In this document: piece by piece, positions 50,718-60,056 of the stretch
Position numbering within the stretch: the stretch's first letter is position 1
How the letters are laid out: each line of letters opens with the position of its first letter
Assembly: GCF_036924535.1 (NCBI RefSeq)
Contig: NZ_JAZHRT010000001.1
Span: 3,348,001 to 3,412,000, forward strand
DNA: 64,000 bases
From: Bradyrhizobium sp. AZCC 2262
Lineage (GTDB): Bacteria; Pseudomonadota; Alphaproteobacteria; Rhizobiales; Xanthobacteraceae
Reading direction: 5' to 3'
Made by a program: the position numbers and the translations under genes
Notes under the pieces: generated by a model
What the model saw: the letters and a program-made list of their open reading frames with translations, nothing else
What the model was told of the DNA's origin: nothing
The model's database searches: none

Positions 50718-51362
50718 CTAGATCGCGCGACAGAAGCTCGCGGCTTGCACCCTGTTCTTGACGCTCAACTTCACGATTATGTTGTGCACGTGATTCTTGA
50801 TCGTCGAAACCTCCAGGCCGAGTTCGCGGGCGATCTGCTTGTTCGAAAGATTGTCGCCCAGAAAGCCGAGAATAATGTGTTCGCGGCGCGACAGGCGGTC
50901 GAGTCCTGCGTTGCGTTCGCGGCTGGCGGCGAGTTCGCTCAGCCGTTCCTGCATGAGCCGCGAAATGCGCGGTGGACACAGGAATTGGCCATCGGCGGCG
51001 GCGAGACTGACGCGTACCAGGTCCTCGATCGATTCTTCCTTCGTCACATAGGCGCTGGCGCCGGCCTCGAATGAGGCCAGAATTTCCGTGTCTGCGCCAT
51101 CAAGCCCGAGGGCCACGACCGGCCGTCCGCCACTCACCCGTCGCGCCGTCGTGATGCAATCAGCCTTGGCGGCATCGTTTGCCGCCGACGAAATATCCAC
51201 CAGGATCACGACAGGAGGCCGCCCGCTCGCCACCCGGGCTTGCAGGCTGGCCTGGTCATTGCAGGCGTACACACCGTCGAACGCCTGACGTATGCTGAGA
51301 ATCTGAGACAGGCCTTCGCGATAAATACGATTGGAACAATAAAGAATGACCCCGCACGCCAT
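50718..51362 (-). CDS. NarL/LuxR-type response regulator with atypical receiver
   Basis: A 214-residue regulator. The receiver-like domain (1-120) has a phosphoacceptor candidate D56 (VVILVDISS) and the Lys in SAYVTKEES (K108). The usual acidic pair after the first strand is replaced by YCSNR, so metal-dependent phosphorylation may be lost. The C-terminal GerE helix-turn-helix is good (LSRREHIILGFLGDNLSNKQ then IARELGLEVSTIKNHVHNII). It starts 43 bp after the last gene of the eCIS-like operon on the same strand and may control it. Confidence 0.82.
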   Translation of the reverse strand: MACGVILYCSNRIYREGLSQILSIRQAFDGVYACNDQASLQARVASGRPPVVILVDISSAANDAAKADCITTARRVSGGRPVVALGLDGADTEILASFEAGASAYVTKEESIEDLVRVSLAAADGQFLCPPRISRLMQERLSELAASRERNAGLDRLSRREHIILGFLGDNLSNKQIARELGLEVSTIKNHVHNIIVKLSVKNRVQAASFCRAI

Positions 51363-51405
51363 CTGCCCTGCTCCGCAACGTGCTGAATTCAAATCGACGA
51401 GCGGT

Positions 51406-52824
51406 TTATGGAAGGGATGCTAACACGAAAGCGCATCGGTAGGTGTGTTCTATATCACGCTTGCAACGGTAGCGTGCCGCCGGAATGGGAAGCCTGCTGC
51501 CACCCGACACCAGAAAATAATCGCTGTCCGCGGGTGCGTTGAGCCATTCGCCGGGACCCGTGGCAATACCCGACAGGCCCCAGGGCGACACATCGACGCG
51601 GGCCTCCGGCAGCGCGTTCATGCCCCAGGGGTAGCGCCGCCCGTCGAGCCCGCGGGCGGCCATCTCCCAAAGATCGGGCGTTGGCAGCATGGCCCGAAGC
51701 CCGCTTCGCTGCGGCTCACCGGCAATATCCGCCAGCGCCGCATCATAGGCGGCGGCAGGGCGCGGCGCGGCCTCGATGTAGAAGCCCTGCGGCGGCGCCA
51801 GCCGGCGCACCGGCTGCGGCATCGGACGCAGCATTTCGTCGCCGAGCCAGTGCGGCAGCATCGGGACATAAACAAGAAGGCGGCCGTCCTGAAGTTCAGG
51901 ACCGTGCGGCGTCCAGCGGACCTCGGGCAGCTCCGGCGGCAGGACTACATCGCGCGGGAGCGGCATGACGAGTGCCGACGCAAAGGGCTGGAGAGCGAGC
52001 GGCAGCCCCGTGGTGTCACCCATGACGGCTTGCGGCACCCCCTGCGGCAGGCGCGATGCGGAGGAGGCTCCCAGTCGCACGAGGCACGCATCGCGCAGGG
52101 CGAGGATCAGCCGCGCTTCGTCGTGGACGAGACCGAGCCGCTTTCCCTCCGGCAATCGCAGGCGGGCGATCGAGGGAGTAAGGCCGCGGATACCGAGCCG
52201 GCCGGCGGCGATCATCGCCGTCACGGCGATCTCCCAGTCGCAATCGGCGAGCGCGCGTCCGAGCACCGGCTCTGCCCGTTCGGCCTGAGACGGCTTGACA
52301 TGCAAGGCGCGCAGGATCTGCAGTTTCTCGTGGCGAAGGCCCGGCACGGCAAAGAGCGCGGCGAGCGGCTCGACGGCAATGTCAGGTGCGAGAGCGGGCA
52401 ACAACCGCCCCGCCACCTCGCCGAACAGCCGCTGCGCTTCGCCGGCCACTGTGGCATCGGAGTCGATCAGTAGCGGCAGCAGTTGCACATAGAGCGAGCT
52501 GTTGCCGGCCGTCTCGACTGCCTGCAATGCCGCAAGGCGGCCAACCGGCGCGGGGCTTTCGATCAGCGCCAGCATCTCCTTGCGCCCCATGCGCGGCACG
52601 GCCGGCGGAATCGCGGCCTGACCCGATGCGACAATCGTTGTCAGTCCGGTCGCAATATCCCGGTAGAACCGAAGCTCGCCCCCCTGTCCGCTCCACCGGG
52701 CGCGGTCCGGCCCCTCGCCGCCGCCAAGACAGGTTTGCTCGACAAGCGCAAAGCCCGCGGCGGCAAGCGCCTCACCAAGTGACGCGAAGGGAAGTTCCAT
52801 GGGCAGGACGGCGGTGTGGGTCAT
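51406..52824 (-). CDS. HEAT-repeat protein fused to a formylglycine-enzyme-like domain
   Basis: A 472-residue protein. Residues 85-250 are helical repeats of HEAT type (PVGRLAALQAVETAGNSSLY; LQILRALHVKPSQAERAEPV). Residues 345-472 resemble FGE-sulfatase/SUMF1 domains: LPTPDLWEMAARGLDGRRYP followed by WG, DVSPWGLSGIATGPGEW (compare NPWGLYDMxGNVWEW), a GGS, and RCKRDIEHTYRCAFVLAS. The C-type lectin-like fold without full FGE chemistry is common in phage-like systems. It overlaps the giant gene by ATGA, so the two are translationally coupled. Role unknown; scaffold or substrate recognition is my guess. Confidence 0.65.
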   Translation of the reverse strand: MTHTAVLPMELPFASLGEALAAAGFALVEQTCLGGGEGPDRARWSGQGGELRFYRDIATGLTTIVASGQAAIPPAVPRMGRKEMLALIESPAPVGRLAALQAVETAGNSSLYVQLLPLLIDSDATVAGEAQRLFGEVAGRLLPALAPDIAVEPLAALFAVPGLRHEKLQILRALHVKPSQAERAEPVLGRALADCDWEIAVTAMIAAGRLGIRGLTPSIARLRLPEGKRLGLVHDEARLILALRDACLVRLGASSASRLPQGVPQAVMGDTTGLPLALQPFASALVMPLPRDVVLPPELPEVRWTPHGPELQDGRLLVYVPMLPHWLGDEMLRPMPQPVRRLAPPQGFYIEAAPRPAAAYDAALADIAGEPQRSGLRAMLPTPDLWEMAARGLDGRRYPWGMNALPEARVDVSPWGLSGIATGPGEWLNAPADSDYFLVSGGSRLPIPAARYRCKRDIEHTYRCAFVLASLP

Positions 52825-55800
52825 TTTGGAAACTTCACCCCTTGCATCAATGCCACGAGGATCTCGCGCGGGGTGGTCAGCACCACGCCGGTTATGGGGT
52901 GTTTCACGCCAACCTCGATGGTCTGCACAACGTGACCATCGTTGTCGAAGATGAAGATCGGTCGTCGGGAGTTGGGATCGAAGAAGACGGCCGCGTCGTC
53001 GCCCATAATGAAGCGGACTGGCTCGATCTGCTGGAACACCTTGTTGATAAGTTCCGGCGGAATCTTGAATGCTGGCTGGAGACCGACAGCCAGCGCGGCA
53101 CCATCGGGCCCCTCGACGAGGTTGCGCTCGTAACCCAATTGCTCACGCAACCACAGGGTTTCGAACCGCAGGCCCTCAAGATGAGGGTGGGCCTCGATGA
53201 TCGACTGGAACATGTTCGTGAACTCGCCGATTGCATGGCCGCCCATGTACGCATCAACGATAACGAAGGATCGCTTGCCATTGGCAATCGCCTTCTCGAT
53301 CTGTGGGCGCAAATATTCGGTGCGATTTTTGCTCTTGTTCACCGAGACGAACTTGTCCGGCCGCTGCTGCCGTTCTGCCGGCGGCACCAGGAATTCGGCA
53401 AGCAATGGCCCGCCGCGCTCGACCGTGAACACAACCTCGGGCGCGATGGTCGCAAGCCGCGCCCGCAGCCGCTGGGCCGCTGCGATATTCTCGGCAAGGA
53501 TGTCCGCCATGATGAAACCCTCAAGGTCGATACCCCCCGCCATTCCGCGCAACTGGTCGCGGATTTCGTGGGGGCTCCCGGGCCTGCGGCCGCGAATATC
53601 CTGACCCATCCGCTTCCTGATCGCTTCTTCCATGGCCGCGATGACCCCCTCGGCTTTGAACTCGTCGTTGGGACCCGAGGCCTTGAACGCAGCCTCGACG
53701 TCCTTGTCCTTCATTATTGAACGCAATTCGGGATCAGGTGAAGATTCGATGGCACGGTGGATTTCGGCAGTTGACTTCGACCTGAGTTCGCTGTGCAGGC
53801 TGTCAAGGTGCTTCTGCCAGCGCGCATCTTCGAGGCCGCGCTGCTTGATCCACTCTACCATCTCCTCGAAGATCCTCTTTGAGAGATCGCCCTTCTCGAG
53901 ATTGAAGGTCTTGGCAATTTCCTTGAGCCGGTTTTTGAGCGCCGCCATGTCGGTATCGGGCGCCTCGCGAACCGCCTTGATCAGTTCGGCCTGCGCCGCA
54001 TCGTGCGCCTTCTCGAAGCGGTATTCGAGGTGCGATATCGGCCCGCCAATCTCCGGCACCTTGCTGGCCATTCCCTTCGGCAGCCGCGCGATCAATTCCT
54101 GGCGAAATTTTTGCGCTTCGCTCATGTTGCCAGTGCGAATTCCATCGCGCGCGAGCATGCGAAGCCGCTGCAGGTCCAGGAGCAACTGTACATGTTCGCC
54201 GGCGACACGGGGATTGGCGCCATAGGCGGCTCCAATCCGCGCATTGTCGCGCCAGACCTTCGCCATCTCGGCAAGAAGATTACGAGACGGCGGCGCGCCG
54301 AGGAGTTCCGCAGGCACCGGCGCAGCGAGCGCTTCGACGACAGCAGCGCGTTTGCCGGAATCCATGGCAGCGAGGACGGAGCGAAGCTCGTCCATTCTCG
54401 CGGCGTTGCCGGTTCCTGCCTCGATCGCCATCCGGCGGATGCCTTCAAGCTCGTCGGTCGGAATCTTCACACCCTCTGGCTTCGCCGGTGGCACCCCGCC
54501 CTCGAACTCAGCCGCGACGAAGCCGCGGCCGGGCTCGGCGGCAAGCGCGGGATTGCGAAGCACGTGCTCGAAGGCGTCGATCTGCGACTGGAGGTGCGCG
54601 ACATCCATGTCGAAATGCGTCTGTGTCTCTGGCATCATGCGAGCGCCGGCCACTTCGTTCATGCGCGAGGCGAGGACGGCCGGCAGCTTGTCGAGCTCGA
54701 GCTTCGCTTCCCAGCCGAGGCTGCCGACCTTGACGCCGCCTTCGACGAGATGGGATCCGAGATCGGCCATCACCCGGCGCAGGCGGCCCATGACACCGCG
54801 GTACTTCAGCATGGCCTCGACGGTGGCGCCATGGAGCGCCACGTCGAGCGGTGTCGCATCAGGTCCGACGCGGATGTCGACGCCGACGATGTCCTTGCCG
54901 ACCATCAGCGGCTCGACCTTCACCGTGCGCCCGCCGAGACTTTCGTCGGGCGTCACGAAACTCCCCTCGCGCAGCTTTTCCGGCAGAGCGTTGTGAAGCT
55001 CGCCGGACCGCGCCTCCGGAGCTGGCTTCGCGGTTGGCTCACGCACGTCGCCGCCAGCCTCGCGGGTGGGCGCAGCGGCTTCGGTCCTGGCGCGGGCGTT
55101 GGCGCTCTCGATGGTCGGCAGCAGACCGCGCTTCTCGATCTCGACCCTGAGCGTGCGACCCTCGGCATGCCCGAGGAAATCCGCCAGCGAGGCGCCGGGG
55201 TTTTCCTCGTGAAAGCGGGCATAGTGATCGTTGACGAGACGGCTTACCTCGCGCATGCGCCCGGTTTCGCTGCCCATACGGATTTCGCTGCGCACGCCGG
55301 TGGCGACGTGACCCGCAACATGGGAGGCGGCGTGGGTGACCTTGCCCATGATCACCGCCTGCAGCAGCGTGTCGCCGCCGCCCGACAGGAAGTTATGGAG
55401 AGGATCGCCTTTCCAGGTCTCGTCCGAGGCGAGAATGCCGACGGTCCCGGAGGGAATGGCCATCGCCGCGTCTTCGGCCGTACCCGCAACAAAGCGCACG
55501 ATACCCTTTTCGATGGCGCCCGCCGAAGGCAGCAGGCGGCCTGCCGCACGCGTGGCGGCACCCAGGACCGGCGTCTTGAGCGCGCGCTGCGCGATGCCGC
55601 TCTTGCCGATCAGCGTGGCGACGTCCTTCAGCCGGGCCTTGCTCACCAATGCCCCTACCCCCTTCATCAGCGCCTTGTTGAGGCCGAACTTGGTGGCAAG
55701 GCCCGCAGTGGCGGCGTCGACCACGCCGGCGGCAAGATCGATGGCAACGTCGGCACCCGCGTAGGATCCGCCCTTGATGGCATATTTGGCGCCCATGGTG

Positions 55801-58800
55801 AGCGCCGTGCCGACCAGCGAAATGATGATCGCACCCACCCAGGTGAGGGACCCCAGGGAGGCAACGGAAATCACCACGGCAACGATGACGCCGATCGCCA
55901 TGGCGATGTCATCGGCGAAGCTGTCGAGCTTGCGGCGGTGATCCTCGACCGCGTCTTGCACGCGCTGGGCACGGAAATCGACTTCGGCCGCGAGCCTCTC
56001 GCGGCGTTCGCGATCTTCCTCGGTGTTCTGCCAATCCGTGCGCATCAGATCAGGCTTCAGCGCTTCGAGGCGCCTCACCTGGTCCTCCATCCAGGCGGCC
56101 TCCTTGCCGGCGGCAGCACCGCCGAATGCACCGGTGAGGTCGCGGATTTCACGGTCGACGCGACGCCGCTCCTGCTCGATGCGCGCAGCATCGCTCTCCG
56201 GCGCGCCATGCTCCACCATGTCCATGATGTCGCTTTCGTCGCGCCCCGAAAGCTCACCGCGGATCATGTCGTTGAAGTTTTCGCCGGGGTGACGAAGCTC
56301 CCATTCCTTGCGGACCACTTCGATTTCGGCACGGGTCATGCGCGAGAACGTCTTCTTCAGGAGGTCCTCATCGGTGCCCACGCCCTCGGTCGCAAGCTCG
56401 ATCTCCTGGCGCGGGCTCAGATAGCCGCGGTTCTTGAGCAATGCGAAGGCCTCGCGCTGGTCGCGGCCATCCATGCCGAAGGCGACGACGAATTCGACCG
56501 GCACGTGGTAACGGTCCTTGTAAAGCTTGGTCAGCGCGTCCATGGACGCGCCGGCGTCCACCGCCGCGTCCTTCTCCATCGCCCTGTCGGCCTCACGCTC
56601 CAGCCTGATGCGCGCTTCCGAAATCTGGTTCTCGCTGAGTTTCTGCGCGTTGGGGCCGGTCGCCGTGTAGCTCTGCTCGCGCATCGCATCGATCTGGCGG
56701 CGGATCGCCATGTTGCGGGCCGGGCCTTCGTCGAGCCGGCGCTTCTCGAGCGCTCGCTCGTACTGCGAGCGCAGCACCCCGTTGACCTTGCTGTCGGAGG
56801 TGTAGAAGCCGGTGCGCTCGATCTCGAGCCTGGCGGCATCGGCGGCGACCGGATCGTTTGTGCGCAGGGCCTCGGCGAGATCGAGTTCGGCGCCGCTCAA
56901 TTCGGACTGGAAGGCGCGCTCCAGGGTGGTCTTGCCGGTGAGGCCGTCCCCCTTGTACTGGCTGACATTCTTGTAGCGCCCTTCGAACTTGTCGGAGATG
57001 GCCTTCAACCTGCGACGCACTTCGGCTTCCATCTGCGCCGAGTTCCAGTTCTCGGTCCTGGCGCGGGCCATCACCTCCTGGCGGACGCGGGTGAGCACCT
57101 TTTCGATTTCGGCTTCGTCGGTGCCGAGGCCGGTCAAGCCGCCGCGCATCGCTTCGTCAAGCGCAATGGCGTCGGCGGTCGCGGTGTCGCCCTTGAGAAG
57201 GGCCATGGCGCGGTCGGTCTCGTTGCCTTCGTCAAGGTCGTCCTTGAGGGCTGCGTCGAGCTCCTCGCCGTACTTCTTGCGGTACTCGGCGCGGATCTTC
57301 TCGATCTCCTCGGGCGTCTTGTTGCGCAGGGTCTCGTAGATCTTGTTCTCGTTGGTGCCGATGCCGTCGACGGCGTCGTGAAGGGCGATGGCATCCGCCT
57401 TCGACGGTTCGCCGGCAAGCTCGGCCTGGGCCTGGTCGAGTTCGTCACCGCTCATCTCGCTCTCGATATGGTCGTCGAGATCGAGGTCGTAGCGGGCGCG
57501 GTACATCTTGCGTATCACGTCGCCCTCGAATGGCGTGACGCCCTTGAGCGATGTGAAGATGAGATCCTCGTCGGTGCCCCATCGGTCCATCGCCGAATGA
57601 AGATCCTGGGTGATCTTTCCGGCATCGAAGCCGGGATTGAGCGAACGCGCCACATCCTCGAGCTTGTGAACGATGTCGTATTGCTTGAAGGCGGCGGGCT
57701 TGGCTCGTAGTTCCGACTCGAATACCGTCCTGGCGTGCTCGAGATGGTCGCTTGCCATCCGCTCCTCGAGCCCCTTGGCGGCAATGTCGAGCGGACCTTC
57801 GTTCGCGCCCTTCCGGAAATACAGTTTGACGATCGTCCGCTGTTCGTCGGAGAGCGCGCCGTCCTTGAGGATCTCCTCCTGCGATATCCCGGCCGCCATC
57901 TTCGCCTCGATGTCGGAGACGGTGAGAAGATCAAGCGCGATTCCGTCGCGCTGGGCTTGGGTGCGCCGCACCCGCCAGGTCTCGTTGACGTCCTCGGCTT
58001 CCTTGAGCCAGCGGCGGATGCGGGCAATGAAGCGCGTCCACCAGCTTTCGCCCTTCAGCACCTCGTCCTCGGCCCATTCGCGGACCCGCTCGCGGGCGTA
58101 GCTGCCGGCGCTCTCGACGGCGCCGCGAAACGCCTTGGTCTCGTTTGACGCCGCAGTCATGATCTTGCGGAAGGCTTCGCCGATCTCTGCCACGCGGGTA
58201 TCGGTCCAGGCACGGATTTCGGCGGCGAGATCGGTAAGGCGCGTCTCCCGGGCGCTGTCGGTGGGCACACGCTCGGGCCGCGGCGGCTTGGGAGTCAGCA
58301 CCTCGTATTGTTCGCGCTGGGAGAGCGCAAGGTAGCCGCCGAGCTGTCCGTCGCGGGCCTCGCGCAATTCCTTGGCGCGCTGCTCGCCGGCGAGCTGGTA
58401 GGCAGTGGTCTGGTTGGTGACGTGCTCGGTGATCCAGTTGACGGTGAGGTCGCGGCGCCTGTTGATCACGACGGGATCGGCTGAACCCGACGTCGCCTCC
58501 TGACGGCGAAGCATCTCCTCATCGGCGGCCTTGGCGGCACCGTCGATCGCATCGACCGTCTTCTGGCCCTCAGCGGCTACCTTGGCGGTGGTATCCTTGC
58601 CAAGCGCTGCCGCATCCTGCCTTGCCGCGTCGACCGATGCGGCAAGAGCCTGCTGGCGCGCGGCGATGAGGCCGTCCAGCTCCTCCGCGGTGGCGCCGGC
58701 AGCAAACGCAATATCGCGGAGATCGGTGGTGATCGCCGTGCGCAGGCCGTCGGTCATGCCGGCGCCGCAGTCGGGGAAATTGGTGACGAGGGCATCATGC

Positions 58801-60056
58801 GGATAGGCGCGTGACCGCAACCGGTTCAGCACATCGCTGGTCGTCGTGTCGGTGCGGGCGAGCAGCCTCGCCACGATTTCCTTCACCGGTGTCCGGAATT
58901 GCTCGGGCAGCGGGCGCATCGGCGGTGCGCCCTTGTCTTCGAACATCACGGGCGGCCCGTGGCCCTGCTTCTCTGGCAGTTGGTCACGGCCTTCCAGCAT
59001 GTCGAGGGCCTGCACAGCACGTTCGGCTTCGGGCGTGCGCTTGCCGTTCGGCCCCTTGGCGGCCGTATCGATCTTCGACAGGGCAAAGGCGCCGGGCGTG
59101 ATCAGGACGTTGAAGAGATCGGGCGGAATAGGCCTCTGGTCGAGCCGCGGCAGCGAGCCGCCGACGATTTTATCTTCGATCTCACGCGGGGGCGATGGTA
59201 TCAGCAGCGGCGGAAACTGGTTGGCGAGCCGCTTGCCGGAGGCCGTGATGATCGCTTGCGTCTCGCGCGGAATCGGATTCGACGGGGGCGGTGGCGGCGG
59301 ATTGTCGACCTGTGGCGTGGCCGGCAGATTGGCCGTGGCCTCATTGCCGAGGCCGCCGCGCGTTTGTTCGCCCTTGGTCTTGGCGGCGGCCTTGGCCTTG
59401 TCGAGGGCGCCGCTACTGGTGCGGCTGACGCTAACCCGCGGCACCGGCACGGCGGCGCCGGCGCTCCGCACGCCCTGGCGCCAGCGCTGGACAATTGCGG
59501 TCGGCGCCTCGGACGGATCGGCGGTTGGCTCCTGCATACCGGGCATTCGATCGGCGGCGGCAAGCGCGGGAGCGGCAGGCTCTCCTTCCGGCGCGGCGAC
59601 GATCCCCTCTTGTCCGGCGGCAGCGGGCTTTTTTTGGCCGGGCGCCGCGAGCGTATCGGGCGTGGGCTTCGATGTTGCGGCAAGCAAAGTGCGCTGCGCG
59701 GCGTCACGATCGCTCCGTCCCCCTGCCGATGCGGCCTGGACGCTTTCGTCTTGCGGTGCTTCCGTCGGCACAACAGCTTCCGCCGGTACGGCGGCCGCAC
59801 CCGGCAGCACGGATGCCGCCAGCGCCGGTGCAGGCATCGGCTCAGCCAACTGACTTGCACTGAGGAGCCTGGCGATGATCTCCGCCATCTCGCTCCACGC
59901 GTCCCGGCGGCCGGCCTCGCGGCTTTCCTGCCAGAGGCGCCGCGCGCCGAGCCGGTCTTCTTCGGTCTCGGATATTCTTGCCTGATTGGCGTGCCGCGTC
60001 GCGACCGGCGGAGCCGGCGAGGAGCGGATCAAGGTCTGGCGCGCGCTGCCGTTCAT
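52821..60056 (-). CDS. Giant annexin-repeat protein with PRTase-like C terminus, eCIS-associated
   Basis: A 2,411-residue protein, numbered from ATG 60056, which overlaps the previous stop (ATGA); an in-frame ATG at 60107 is less likely. The first 280 residues are Ala/Pro-rich and disordered. Helical and coiled regions follow to about 800. Annexin-like repeats run from about 815 to 1285, with G-x-GT-[DN]-E signatures at 827-830, 900-903, 978-981 and 1227-1230 followed by ExxY and ELSG segments. Hydrophobic helices lie at 1381-1423 (IGVIVAVVISVASLGSLTWV). The C terminus (2206-2323) resembles a type I phosphoribosyltransferase: ERGGPLLAEFL and FVIVDAYMGGHAIG. The length, membrane segments and enzyme-like tail suggest a secreted or delivered effector, or a tape-like component. 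No other gene here explains its role. Confidence 0.7.
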   Translation of the reverse strand: MNGSARQTLIRSSPAPPVATRHANQARISETEEDRLGARRLWQESREAGRRDAWSEMAEIIARLLSASQLAEPMPAPALAASVLPGAAAVPAEAVVPTEAPQDESVQAASAGGRSDRDAAQRTLLAATSKPTPDTLAAPGQKKPAAAGQEGIVAAPEGEPAAPALAAADRMPGMQEPTADPSEAPTAIVQRWRQGVRSAGAAVPVPRVSVSRTSSGALDKAKAAAKTKGEQTRGGLGNEATANLPATPQVDNPPPPPPSNPIPRETQAIITASGKRLANQFPPLLIPSPPREIEDKIVGGSLPRLDQRPIPPDLFNVLITPGAFALSKIDTAAKGPNGKRTPEAERAVQALDMLEGRDQLPEKQGHGPPVMFEDKGAPPMRPLPEQFRTPVKEIVARLLARTDTTTSDVLNRLRSRAYPHDALVTNFPDCGAGMTDGLRTAITTDLRDIAFAAGATAEELDGLIAARQQALAASVDAARQDAAALGKDTTAKVAAEGQKTVDAIDGAAKAADEEMLRRQEATSGSADPVVINRRRDLTVNWITEHVTNQTTAYQLAGEQRAKELREARDGQLGGYLALSQREQYEVLTPKPPRPERVPTDSARETRLTDLAAEIRAWTDTRVAEIGEAFRKIMTAASNETKAFRGAVESAGSYARERVREWAEDEVLKGESWWTRFIARIRRWLKEAEDVNETWRVRRTQAQRDGIALDLLTVSDIEAKMAAGISQEEILKDGALSDEQRTIVKLYFRKGANEGPLDIAAKGLEERMASDHLEHARTVFESELRAKPAAFKQYDIVHKLEDVARSLNPGFDAGKITQDLHSAMDRWGTDEDLIFTSLKGVTPFEGDVIRKMYRARYDLDLDDHIESEMSGDELDQAQAELAGEPSKADAIALHDAVDGIGTNENKIYETLRNKTPEEIEKIRAEYRKKYGEELDAALKDDLDEGNETDRAMALLKGDTATADAIALDEAMRGGLTGLGTDEAEIEKVLTRVRQEVMARARTENWNSAQMEAEVRRRLKAISDKFEGRYKNVSQYKGDGLTGKTTLERAFQSELSGAELDLAEALRTNDPVAADAARLEIERTGFYTSDSKVNGVLRSQYERALEKRRLDEGPARNMAIRRQIDAMREQSYTATGPNAQKLSENQISEARIRLEREADRAMEKDAAVDAGASMDALTKLYKDRYHVPVEFVVAFGMDGRDQREAFALLKNRGYLSPRQEIELATEGVGTDEDLLKKTFSRMTRAEIEVVRKEWELRHPGENFNDMIRGELSGRDESDIMDMVEHGAPESDAARIEQERRRVDREIRDLTGAFGGAAAGKEAAWMEDQVRRLEALKPDLMRTDWQNTEEDRERRERLAAEVDFRAQRVQDAVEDHRRKLDSFADDIAMAIGVIVAVVISVASLGSLTWVGAIIISLVGTALTMGAKYAIKGGSYAGADVAIDLAAGVVDAATAGLATKFGLNKALMKGVGALVSKARLKDVATLIGKSGIAQRALKTPVLGAATRAAGRLLPSAGAIEKGIVRFVAGTAEDAAMAIPSGTVGILASDETWKGDPLHNFLSGGGDTLLQAVIMGKVTHAASHVAGHVATGVRSEIRMGSETGRMREVSRLVNDHYARFHEENPGASLADFLGHAEGRTLRVEIEKRGLLPTIESANARARTEAAAPTREAGGDVREPTAKPAPEARSGELHNALPEKLREGSFVTPDESLGGRTVKVEPLMVGKDIVGVDIRVGPDATPLDVALHGATVEAMLKYRGVMGRLRRVMADLGSHLVEGGVKVGSLGWEAKLELDKLPAVLASRMNEVAGARMMPETQTHFDMDVAHLQSQIDAFEHVLRNPALAAEPGRGFVAAEFEGGVPPAKPEGVKIPTDELEGIRRMAIEAGTGNAARMDELRSVLAAMDSGKRAAVVEALAAPVPAELLGAPPSRNLLAEMAKVWRDNARIGAAYGANPRVAGEHVQLLLDLQRLRMLARDGIRTGNMSEAQKFRQELIARLPKGMASKVPEIGGPISHLEYRFEKAHDAAQAELIKAVREAPDTDMAALKNRLKEIAKTFNLEKGDLSKRIFEEMVEWIKQRGLEDARWQKHLDSLHSELRSKSTAEIHRAIESSPDPELRSIMKDKDVEAAFKASGPNDEFKAEGVIAAMEEAIRKRMGQDIRGRRPGSPHEIRDQLRGMAGGIDLEGFIMADILAENIAAAQRLRARLATIAPEVVFTVERGGPLLAEFLVPPAERQQRPDKFVSVNKSKNRTEYLRPQIEKAIANGKRSFVIVDAYMGGHAIGEFTNMFQSIIEAHPHLEGLRFETLWLREQLGYERNLVEGPDGAALAVGLQPAFKIPPELINKVFQQIEPVRFIMGDDAAVFFDPNSRRPIFIFDNDGHVVQTIEVGVKHPITGVVLTTPREILVALMQGVKFPK

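Noticed and set aside
50400..51074. A 224-codon plus-strand frame
   Set aside because: Mostly antisense to the LuxR-type gene, starts in an AT-rich non-coding patch and lacks domain similarity.
54003..57710. A 1,235-codon plus-strand frame opposite the giant gene
   Set aside because: It is the antisense shadow of the high-GC coding region. The minus-strand frame has family motifs, operon overlaps and coherent domains; the plus frame has none.
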